Assembly: GCA_003170875.1 (NCBI GenBank)
Contig: PMYJ01000181.1
Location: forward strand, 1 to 24,260
Length of the DNA stretch: 24,260 nucleotides
Direction of reading: 5' to 3'
Source of the DNA: Candidatus Dormiibacterota bacterium
GTDB taxonomy: Bacteria; Chloroflexota; Dormibacteria; Aeolococcales; Aeolococcaceae
Below, in pieces: positions 15,621-21,329 of this stretch. Numbering within the stretch: position 1 is the first letter of the stretch; each line of letters opens with the position of its first letter. Made by a program: the position numbers and the translations under genes. Below the pieces are notes generated by a model. It saw only the letters and a program-made list of their open reading frames with translations. It made no database searches and had not been told where the DNA came from.

Positions 15621-16792
15621 CGGAGCCCCACCTCGCCGCCCGCGAAGGCCTCCAGCCCGTAGCGGAGGGCATCGCTCAGCACCGACTTCACCGCGGGACT
15701 GTCGGCCGCCGTCAGCTCGGCCAGCGCCACCCGCACAAAGGCACCCCGGGTGGTCCCCTCCTGGGCCAGCGTCTCGAGGTCCGTCTCGGGCGCGGTGAGA
15801 TCTCGGATGCGGAGGGCGGCGACGCCGGTCGCGTCCCGCACCGCGCTCTCGCAGTCGAAGAGGTCGACCCCGAGGCTGGGGGGCACCGTTCCCACCAGGT
15901 CGACCCGGAGCGTCGTCCGCTCCAGGGGCAGGCCGGCGGTGGCGGTCAGCACCTCGGCGCTCACCCGGTCGACGGTCGCGGTGACGCTCGCGACACCGTC
16001 CAGAGAGCACTCGATGATCCCTGCGTGCCACCGGTTGGTCTCCAGGCCCACGCAGCGGATCTCACCGCGATCGGTGATCTCGACGACCACCGGCCCGCGT
16101 GGCCCGCTCTCGTCGAAGGCGAGCGGCTCCGGGCTTCCCGGGTAGACCAGTCGCGCTCCGAGGTCGATCCGGCGGGCGTGGTAGTGGCCGCAGAGGGCGA
16201 GCGCGTAGCCGCGCTCCCGGATCTCGGCGGCGGCGAACGGGCCGTGCACCCCCTTTCCCGCCGGGCGGCTGCCGGTCTCGGCACCGTGGAAGAGGGCGAG
16301 GTGGACGCCGTCCCTGCCCCTGGCACGGCGCCCGCCGCCGTCGCCTCCGAGGCCGCCCTCCAGCGGGTTGCCCGTCCAGGCCGGCTCGTGATGGCCGAGC
16401 CCCCAGACGGTCAGGCCCTCGCCCAGCTCGAAGGGCTCCAGGCGGGTGCCCTCGAAGAGGTGCACGTTGGCCGGCCAGCGGGCGCGGAGATACAGGCTTC
16501 CCGGGACCAGCGGGTCGTGGTTGCCGGGGGCGAGCAGCACCCGCATCGGCTGCCAGGCGGCGAAGGTCTCGACCAGGAACTGGGCGGTCTCGGCCCCGGC
16601 CCGCTCGTGCTCGAAGAGATCGCCGGCGATGGTCACCGCGTCGCAGTCGTGCTCCTGGGCGGCCTCGCCGGCCCTGCGGAGAGCCTCGCGCAGCCCCTGC
16701 CGGCGGCGTCGTGCCAGCTCCCCGTGGCAGCCCATCTGGGCAAAGGGGCGATCGAGGTGGAGGTCGGCCAGGTGGAGGAGCCGGTACGTCAT
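15617..16792 (-). CDS. YhaO/SbcD-like metallophosphoesterase (DNA repair exonuclease)
   Basis: This 391-residue calcineurin-like phosphoesterase is of the Mre11/SbcD/YhaO group. Metal-binding motifs are in order: HLADLHLDRPF (7-17, with Asp10 and His12), IAGDLFEH (55-62, Asp58), APGNHDPL (88-95, Asn91/His92), ALFHG (166-170, His169) and LCGHYHARR (200-208, His203 and His205). The DLHLDRPF form fits YhaO-type proteins. The C-terminal ~150 residues form a capping/partner-binding region. It overlaps the YhaN-like gene by four bases, the classic arrangement of the nuclease-ATPase pair that acts on DNA ends or secondary structures. ATG 16792 has no strong Shine-Dalgarno sequence; it lies about 20 bases from a predicted transcription start, next to an SOS-box-like palindrome. 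Confidence 0.92.
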   Translation of the reverse strand: MTYRLLHLADLHLDRPFAQMGCHGELARRRRQGLREALRRAGEAAQEHDCDAVTIAGDLFEHERAGAETAQFLVETFAAWQPMRVLLAPGNHDPLVPGSLYLRARWPANVHLFEGTRLEPFELGEGLTVWGLGHHEPAWTGNPLEGGLGGDGGGRRARGRDGVHLALFHGAETGSRPAGKGVHGPFAAAEIRERGYALALCGHYHARRIDLGARLVYPGSPEPLAFDESGPRGPVVVEITDRGEIRCVGLETNRWHAGIIECSLDGVASVTATVDRVSAEVLTATAGLPLERTTLRVDLVGTVPPSLGVDLFDCESAVRDATGVAALRIRDLTAPETDLETLAQEGTTRGAFVRVALAELTAADSPAVKSVLSDALRYGLEAFAGGEVGLR

Positions 16793-16799
16793 ATGGTGG

Positions 16800-16813
16800 C
16801 GAACGTCAGTTCG
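16800..16813. promoter_or_regulatory. Candidate LexA (SOS) box
   Basis: CGAACGTCAGTTCG has the CGAAC-N4-GTTCG form of the Gram-positive/actinobacterial SOS box, with both half-sites perfect; one further G/C pair extends the symmetry (16799-16814). It lies between the -10 element and the ATG of the YhaO-like gene, covering the expected transcription start, which is where a repressor would block transcription. A double-strand-break processing pair is a sensible SOS target. No lexA gene is in the window to confirm the consensus for this organism. Confidence 0.55.
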
Positions 16814-16819
16814 CGATTG

Positions 16820-16848
16820 ACCCTACCAGGGGCGGACGCCGTGGTCAA
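16820..16848 (-). promoter_or_regulatory. Sigma-70-type promoter of the YhaO/YhaN pair
   Basis: Reading the minus strand, TTGACC (16848-16843) and TAGGGT (16825-16820) are separated by exactly 17 bases. The transcription start would fall near 16813, about 20 bases before ATG 16792 and on top of the SOS-box-like palindrome. This is the best-matched promoter I found in the window. Confidence 0.6.
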
Positions 16849-16887
16849 CCTGCGGGATGCCCCGGCGCCATCGAGGAGGTCGCGCCC

Positions 16888-17544
16888 TCAGCCTCGGAAC
16901 CGCGCCGGCCGCTCCGGCCTGGCCTGGCGGAGCGCGTCCCTCACCCCCACTGCGTCGAGATCGGCGGTGTACACCGGCGTCCCGGGCTGCTGCCGCCACG
17001 ATTCGTCGATGCCCCCGCCGTCGACGGGGTCGAAGCCCAGCTCGTCGACGAGGTGCATGACGACGGCCTTGGCCACCGGATCGTCTCCGGCGACAGGCAG
17101 GGCGATCCGCCCCGGCGTGCCTGGCGGTGTTCCCCGCTCGAGGAGATGCTGGGCCCGGATGCCGTTGAACGCCTTGACCACCGGGCGGCCGAGCCGGTTG
17201 CTCACCCAGCGGCTCTCGGTCATCCCGTCCTCGATATCGGCGATCCGCCCGTCGCGCAGCGGGTAGTAGTTGCCGGTGTCGATGATCGGCGCCCCCGGCT
17301 CCGCGCCGCCGAGGATGCCGGCGGGCAGCGACGGGATCGCCCGCTCCGGGATGGTCACGATCACCAGCTCCGCGCCCTCGGCGGCGACCGATGCGAGCGC
17401 GACGGTGGCGCCCGTCTCTTCGGCCAGATCCTCGAGCGTCTGGGGCCCCCGCGAGTTCGCGACCACGACCTCGTGGCCCAGGGCGGTCAGCTTGCGGGTG
17501 AGATTGCCCCCGATGTTGCCGGCGCCGATGATCCCGATCCTCAC
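16888..17544 (-). CDS. NpdG-like NAD(P)-binding oxidoreductase (F420-reductase family)
   Basis: This 218-residue Rossmann protein begins MRIGIIGAGNIGGNLTRKL, with the GxGxxG dinucleotide loop at 7-12, followed by VVVANSRGP (26-34). The Ser-Arg after the second strand favours NADP(H). This is the pattern of COG2085, which includes NADPH:F420 oxidoreductases. Whether this copy uses F420 cannot be told from the sequence, and no F420-synthesis gene is in the window. GTG 17544 overlaps the peroxiredoxin stop by GTGA, so the two are translationally coupled and may share a redox role. Its stop lies 95 bp before the YhaO start, with a separate promoter in between. Confidence 0.82.
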   Translation of the reverse strand: MRIGIIGAGNIGGNLTRKLTALGHEVVVANSRGPQTLEDLAEETGATVALASVAAEGAELVIVTIPERAIPSLPAGILGGAEPGAPIIDTGNYYPLRDGRIADIEDGMTESRWVSNRLGRPVVKAFNGIRAQHLLERGTPPGTPGRIALPVAGDDPVAKAVVMHLVDELGFDPVDGGGIDESWRQQPGTPVYTADLDAVGVRDALRQARPERPARFRG

Positions 17545-17990
17545 GTCTGCCTCAGTGCCTCCAGGGCGCGGTCGGCGTGGACGTTCATGTTGGTCCCGCT
17601 CTTGATCACGTCGATCACGCGCCCGTCGCTGCCGATGACGAAGGTCCAGCGCTTGACCGGGATGATGCCGAAGCGAGTGTTCACCCCGAACTGCCGGGCG
17701 ACCGTGCCGTCCGCGTCGGAGAGGAGGGGATACCCCAGCGAGTGGCGCTCGGCGAACTGGCGCTGCTTGGCGACGCTGTCGTGGCTGATGCCGATCCGCT
17801 GACCCCGGGCGGCCGCGAACTCGCCGGCCAGGTCCCGGAAGTGGCAGCTCTCCCGCGTGCAGCCCGCGCTCATCGCCGCCGGGTAGAAGAAGAGCACCAC
17901 CCGACCCTTGGCCAGGAACTCGGAGAGACGGCGCGGCGTGCCGGTCTCGTCCTGCAGTTCGAAGTCGCCGGCCAGGTCTCCCTTCTCCAT
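17541..17990 (-). CDS. bcp: PrxQ/Bcp-type peroxiredoxin with CxxxxC active site
   Basis: This 149-residue peroxiredoxin is the second in the window. The loop FFYPAAMSAGCTRESCHFRD (34-53) has the peroxidatic Cys44 and a Cys49 five residues later, the canonical atypical 2-Cys arrangement of E. coli Bcp and plant PrxQ. PLLSDADGTVARQFGV and the downstream TFVIGSDGRV follow the family pattern; near the end it reads SGTNMNVHADRAL. ATG 17990 (MEKGDLAGDFEL) is chosen because the fold starts there; the frame is open up to 18092, but that extension would be coded by the palindrome and promoter of the divergent gene. It overlaps the NpdG-like gene by four bases. The divergent operator-like palindrome at 18053 could also affect it. 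Confidence 0.92.
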   Translation of the reverse strand: MEKGDLAGDFELQDETGTPRRLSEFLAKGRVVLFFYPAAMSAGCTRESCHFRDLAGEFAAARGQRIGISHDSVAKQRQFAERHSLGYPLLSDADGTVARQFGVNTRFGIIPVKRWTFVIGSDGRVIDVIKSGTNMNVHADRALEALRQT

Positions 17991-18027
17991 CAGGCTCAAT
18001 CTAGCGCGGCCGCACCCGCCGCCGCCC

Positions 18028-18056
18028 TTGCAGGTAAGGAGGCGTCCCACTATTGT
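18028..18056 (+). promoter_or_regulatory. Candidate promoter of the membrane protein/GntR operon
   Basis: TTGCAG (18028-18033) and TATTGT (18051-18056) are 17 bases apart, with a start expected near 18063. The -10 element runs into the left arm of the 30-bp palindrome at 18053, so a repressor bound there would exclude RNA polymerase. Confidence 0.45.
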
Positions 18057-18082
18057 ATCGATGAACCGGTACATTGATACAA
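18053..18082. promoter_or_regulatory. 30-bp near-perfect palindrome, probable GntR (YtrA-type) operator
   Basis: The arms are TTGTATC (18053-18059) and GATACAA (18076-18082). The inner part, ATG..ACCGGT..CAT, is also symmetric; of the 15 paired positions only two do not match. It is AT-rich in a GC-rich setting, and lies between the divergent peroxiredoxin and membrane-protein genes. It precedes an operon that encodes its own GntR-family repressor, an arrangement typical of autoregulated YtrA systems. Confidence 0.65.
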
Positions 18083-18090
18083 AAGGCCGC

Positions 18091-18999
18091 ATGAATCCTC
18101 TCTTCTTCCCCCTCGAGGCGCTGCTCCTCCTCCCCGGCCTGGGGATCGGCCTCCCCCTCCTCGTCTTCGTTTTCGTGTGGGAGCACAGCCGGTGGCGTGC
18201 CGCTCTGTCACCGGTGCCGTCGACGGGCGCCTCCCGCCGGGCCTGGCTGCGCCGCGGCTGCGCCGCAGCCGGGGTCGTGGTGGCCGAGGCACTCGGCCTC
18301 CTCTTCGGCGCGAGGGCGGCGGTCGCGGTCCCTGTGCCCCTCGGCGCCTGCGGCTACCTCGCCGGCGTCCTGCTTGCCGAGCTGACCATCCCGGGTCCCC
18401 CCCAGCAGGGCGCGGTCCGGCGGGCGTCCCTGAGCCGGCGCCACCTCGACGCCTACATGCCGCCGCGCGCGGTGTGGGGGTGGCGGGTGGCGGCGGTGGC
18501 CGCCGTGGCGGCCGTGGTCGCCTTCGCCGTGGCCTCGGAGGGTGAGGGTGGCGCGCCGCCCTCTGTCTGCCCGGCCTTCCTCCTGCCGTGGTCGCCCGCC
18601 GGCTGGGGGTCCGGGGTGCCCGTCCTCGCCACGCTGTTGGCGGGTGGCGTCCTGGTCGAGGCCATGCTCCGCCGCGTTCCGGGGCGGGCCCGGCCGGACC
18701 CGGCGGAGCTCTCCAAGGAGGTCGACGACGGCTACCGGGCCGCCTCCGCCCGCCGTGCCCTCGCTGCCGGGTACACCCTCGCGCTGACGCCGATCGGCAC
18801 ACTCGCCCTGCTCGCGGCGGGGATGCTGGGTGACTACTGCACGGGGGTTGAACCGGTCTGGGCGACTCCGCTCAGGTGGGTCGTGATCGTCCTCGGGTAT
18901 GCCGCCGGCGTCGGGGCAGCGCTGGGCGTGGTCGGCGTCCTGACCACGCCGGACTGGTTCCCTCCAGCGCCGGAGCCGGGAGGCGAGGCGTGGACCTGA
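18091..18999 (+). CDS. Multi-pass membrane protein cotranscribed with a GntR regulator
   Basis: This 302-residue protein has about seven hydrophobic segments, at roughly 7-29, 54-73, 77-98, 129-148, 174-192, 223-246 and 262-285. The loop KEVDDGYRAASARRAL (209-224) is charged. I do not recognise the family; its pairing with a small YtrA-type regulator recalls DUF1648-like or ABC-type membrane proteins in such operons, but it has no ATP-binding partner here. ATG 18091 is chosen, with AAAAGG at 18081-18086; an in-frame ATG at 18061 would put the start inside the palindrome and leaves AAGGAGG (18036-18042) too far away. The stop lies 10 bases inside the regulator gene. A role in envelope stress or transport is only a guess from context. 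Confidence 0.7.
   Translation: MNPLFFPLEALLLLPGLGIGLPLLVFVFVWEHSRWRAALSPVPSTGASRRAWLRRGCAAAGVVVAEALGLLFGARAAVAVPVPLGACGYLAGVLLAELTIPGPPQQGAVRRASLSRRHLDAYMPPRAVWGWRVAAVAAVAAVVAFAVASEGEGGAPPSVCPAFLLPWSPAGWGSGVPVLATLLAGGVLVEAMLRRVPGRARPDPAELSKEVDDGYRAASARRALAAGYTLALTPIGTLALLAAGMLGDYCTGVEPVWATPLRWVVIVLGYAAGVGAALGVVGVLTTPDWFPPAPEPGGEAWT
18978..18983 (+). promoter_or_regulatory. Ribosome binding site of the GntR regulator
   Basis: GGGAGG ends six bases before GTG 18990 and lies inside the coding end of the membrane protein, which decides the GTG start. Confidence 0.6.
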
Positions 19000-19400
19000 C
19001 CGTCGACCTCGACTCGCCGGTGCCCGTCTACGAGCAGATCCGGGCACAGATCACGGAGATGGTGGAGCTGGGCACGCTCAGCAGCGGCGCTCCGCTGCCG
19101 ACGGTGCGGCAGCTCGCCGCGGACCTGGGCGTCGCTCCCGGCACCGTCGCCCGGTGCTACCAGGAGCTGAGGCTTCGGGGCATCGTCACCGGCGGGCGCC
19201 GCCACGGCACCCGGGTGGCCGACGTCCGCCTGCTGCCTCCGGCGGCCCGCCACTCCCGCCTCGCCGACGCCGCAGCCCGGCTAGTGGGCGGTGCCCGCCG
19301 CCTGGGAGCCGACGACCAGGAGATCCGGGAGGCGGTCACAGCGGCCCTGGAGCGCGCTCTGCCGGCCTCACCACGGGTCAGGGGTATCCGAGAGCCCTGA
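18990..19400 (+). CDS. GntR-family regulator, YtrA subfamily
   Basis: This 136-residue repressor has a classic GntR winged helix-turn-helix: VPVYEQIRAQITEMVELGTL (11-30), then LPTVRQLAADLGVAPGTVARCYQELRLRG across 36-64 and the wing GGRRHGTRVAD. Only a short helical tail (LADAAARLVGGARRLGADDQEIREAVTAAL) follows, with no FadR/HutC effector domain; this length and tail define the YtrA group, which usually controls membrane or ABC transport genes in its own operon. GTG 18990 has GGGAGG six bases upstream and overlaps the membrane-protein stop. The 30-bp palindrome at 18053 is its probable operator. A second perfect palindrome covers its own stop codon. Confidence 0.9.
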   Translation: MDLTVDLDSPVPVYEQIRAQITEMVELGTLSSGAPLPTVRQLAADLGVAPGTVARCYQELRLRGIVTGGRRHGTRVADVRLLPPAARHSRLADAAARLVGGARRLGADDQEIREAVTAALERALPASPRVRGIREP

Positions 19401-19411
19401 CCGCGGTCAGG
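19396..19411. repeat. Perfect 16-bp palindrome at the gntR stop
   Basis: CCTGACCGCGGTCAGG is perfectly self-complementary and spans the gntR stop codon (19398-19400). It has no loop and no T-tract, so it reads more like a protein-binding site than an intrinsic terminator. It lies about 100 bp before the methyltransferase start. Confidence 0.4.
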
Positions 19412-19498
19412 ACTGCGTTGCCGACAAGGTGGGCCTAACGCCGTCCGTCGAGCGTTCCACCTTACTGACGCCCTTCCCACCTTGACTCACCGCATACT

Positions 19499-19504
19499 GG
19501 AGGA
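19499..19504 (+). promoter_or_regulatory. Ribosome binding site of the CmcI-like gene
   Basis: GGAGGA lies just before ATG 19508 (three to four base spacer). It is a good Shine-Dalgarno sequence and confirms the start. Confidence 0.6.
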
Positions 19505-19507
19505 ACC

Positions 19508-20278
19508 ATGACGGGCGCTGAATTCCAGCCAATCGAGGACCGATTGGACGAACGACTCCGCGACTACTGGCTCGACCGTGTACGGATGCACACGCAGGAT
19601 TCGTACGCAGGAATTGGGATGTCGAAATTCCCGGAGGACCTGCGGACCTACGATCACCTCCTCTGGGAGACAGATGCCAACGTCGTGGTCGAAATTGGTA
19701 CACAATTTGGCGGTAGCGCGCTGTGGTTTCGTGATCATTTGGTTGCCTTTGCTCGGTATAGGCCGCGTCTGCCCAGGCCGCTTGTGATTTCTCTGGATCT
19801 CGACCAGACCACGGCGCGCGATTTGATTTCCCAGGTTGACCCAGACTACGAAAGCACCATTTGCCTGGTGCCGGGTGACGTCCGCGACGCGTCGAGTGCC
19901 ATAGCCATCAAGCAGGAGGTTCCGCCTGGATCGCGTTGCCTCGTAGTTGAAGACTCCGCGCACACATACGAGACGACGTCGATGGCTCTTTCCCACTTCT
20001 CATCCCTCGTTCCTTCGGGCGGCTGCTTTGTCGTTGAGGATGGGTGTGTCGACATCGAGGAGATGCGACTTGATGATGCGTGGCCACGAGGGGTGCTCCC
20101 GGCTCTTGATGACTGGCTCGCGACGAGTGCGTCATCCGGATTCGAGCGACGCCGCGATCTGGAACGCTACGGCCTGACCTGTCACCCGCGTGGGTACCTA
20201 CAGCGTAAAGGGGTGATCCGCGCTGCGGAAGACCGTTACTGCACGTTCTGTGGCCTTCGGATGGCATTGCGTTCCTGA
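19508..20278 (+). CDS. CmcI/rhamnosyl O-methyltransferase-like SAM-dependent enzyme
   Basis: This 256-residue protein resembles the CmcI family of class I O-methyltransferases, known from cephamycin synthesis and rhamnosyl or sugar methylation. KFPEDLRTYDHLLWE (40-54) leads into the SAM-binding strand-loop VVVEIGTQFGGSALWF (59-74). ISLDLDQ (94-100) is the acidic end of strand 2. LVVEDSAHTYE (145-155) and GCFVVEDGCVD (172-182) match the family's DSxHxxEH and VxxEDT metal-site motifs (Asp149, Glu177, Asp178). The C-terminus has Cys residues at 245 and 248. The target substrate cannot be told. Third positions are visibly less GC-rich than in all neighbours, and no pathway partner flanks it, so it looks acquired. 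GGAGGA precedes ATG 19508. Confidence 0.75.
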   Translation: MTGAEFQPIEDRLDERLRDYWLDRVRMHTQDSYAGIGMSKFPEDLRTYDHLLWETDANVVVEIGTQFGGSALWFRDHLVAFARYRPRLPRPLVISLDLDQTTARDLISQVDPDYESTICLVPGDVRDASSAIAIKQEVPPGSRCLVVEDSAHTYETTSMALSHFSSLVPSGGCFVVEDGCVDIEEMRLDDAWPRGVLPALDDWLATSASSGFERRRDLERYGLTCHPRGYLQRKGVIRAAEDRYCTFCGLRMALRS

Positions 20279-20557
20279 GGACACGATGCCTCAGGCCTGC
20301 TTGGCCAGCTCGGTGGTTACCGCGACTGACCACCCACGACACTTGCACAGGGGATGCTGAAACCAAAAACCAATCTCGGAGGCGGGAGAAACGTCGCGTT
20401 GCTCCCTGTCGGCGCAGATTCACAGAGTGTGATCGCCGCGGCCATCTGCTGATTCCAGAACGGACCGGCGTCGCGATACACGTTGTGGTTGTCGCCGTCA
20501 TGCTAGCGGGACGAAGCCAACGGGGCAGGCTGGCCACGCGTGCGCTCGATTGATCCG
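20279..20557. other. Gene-free lower-GC stretch after the CmcI-like gene
   Basis: In these 279 bases I find no convincing gene, tRNA or transposon end. Open frames here read as low-quality sequence with no family features. Composition resembles the preceding methyltransferase gene more than the flanking operons. It may be the remainder of an insertion. Confidence 0.45.
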
Positions 20558-21274
20558 CTACCGGCGCGGCGGCGGGACCCCCGGGCGCAGCATGGCCAGC
20601 GCCTCCGGCACTCCGGCGGCTACCGGGACGCCGGCGCCGCGGATCGTCTCCGAGTCGTGGAGCCCCGCCCCGCTGTCGAGGAGGATGCAGGCGATGCCGG
20701 CGCCGCGCGCGGCCACCGCGTCATCCACGGTGTCGCCGACCATCACGGTGCCTGAGGGTTCGACGCCGAGATGCCCCAGGTGGGCGACCAGATTCGCGAG
20801 CTTGGCACCTCCCCGCTCCGCTCCCCGCAACCCGTCGATGCGGACGAAATGGCCGGCGATGCCCTGGCGCTCGACCGCGGGGAGGAGGTCGTCCTCGGGC
20901 AGCATCGAGCAGACCGATTGGGTCCAGCCGCGATCCCGGATCTCGCTGAGGACCTCGCGTGCTCCCGCGGCCAGGTCACAGCGGTCCTCGATCTGCCGGT
21001 ACTCATCGTGGAAGGCACGATCCAGTGCCACCCACTCGTCGTGGCCGATCGGCCGTCCCAACAGCCGTTCGTAGAAGAGCCGGATGGGGCGCGTGAAGCT
21101 GCGCCGGTAGGTCTCGCCGGTCACCGCGACGTCGATGCCGGCCTGGCGGAAGGCGACGGTGGTCGCCTCGACCACTGCCCCCACGTCATCCAGCAAGGTG
21201 CCGTTCCAGTCCCAGATGACGTGGCTGGTGGCCTCCGGCAGCGCCCCGTTCGCGTCGCTGGTCTCTGCGTCCAC
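20558..21274 (-). CDS. HAD-family hydrolase (phosphoglycolate phosphatase-like)
   Basis: This 238-residue HAD phosphatase has motif I WDWNGTLLDD (21-30) with nucleophile Asp22; the usual second Asp is Asn24, a variant seen in a subset of PGP-like HADs. Motif II Ser lies near 120-123 (TQSVCSML), motif III Lys158 in the GGAKLANL stretch, and motif IV VMVGDTVDDAVAARGAG (177-193, with Asp181 and Asp184/185). A helical cap lies between motifs I and II. The substrate is unknown; a small phosphorylated metabolite is likely. GTG 21274 is chosen (AGGA about nine bases upstream); a longer in-frame start would overlap the accDA coding end. It is 55 bases downstream of accDA on the same strand and may be its distal operon gene. 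Confidence 0.88.
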   Translation of the reverse strand: MDAETSDANGALPEATSHVIWDWNGTLLDDVGAVVEATTVAFRQAGIDVAVTGETYRRSFTRPIRLFYERLLGRPIGHDEWVALDRAFHDEYRQIEDRCDLAAGAREVLSEIRDRGWTQSVCSMLPEDDLLPAVERQGIAGHFVRIDGLRGAERGGAKLANLVAHLGHLGVEPSGTVMVGDTVDDAVAARGAGIACILLDSGAGLHDSETIRGAGVPVAAGVPEALAMLRPGVPPPRR

Positions 21275-21329
21275 GCCGGCGATCCTACGGTGGAGGGCCG
21301 CTCCCGCGACCCCGACGGGAGCTCCCCGG

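Noticed and set aside
15621..16031. N-terminal extension of the YhaN-like frame
   Set aside because: It is the out-of-frame reading of the YhaO-like gene; GTG 15620 with a GTGA overlap directly precedes the conserved N-terminus.
17991..18092. Upstream extension of the PrxQ frame to 18092
   Set aside because: The extra residues are coded by the palindrome and promoter region and do not belong to the peroxiredoxin fold.
19908..20537. Minus-strand frame opposite the end of the CmcI-like gene and the gap
   Set aside because: No family features, and it overlaps the well-supported methyltransferase; composition looks random.
20279..20557. Possible tRNA, att site or transposon end in the gap
   Set aside because: I found no cloverleaf, CCA-type end, terminal inverted repeat or direct repeat that would support any of these.
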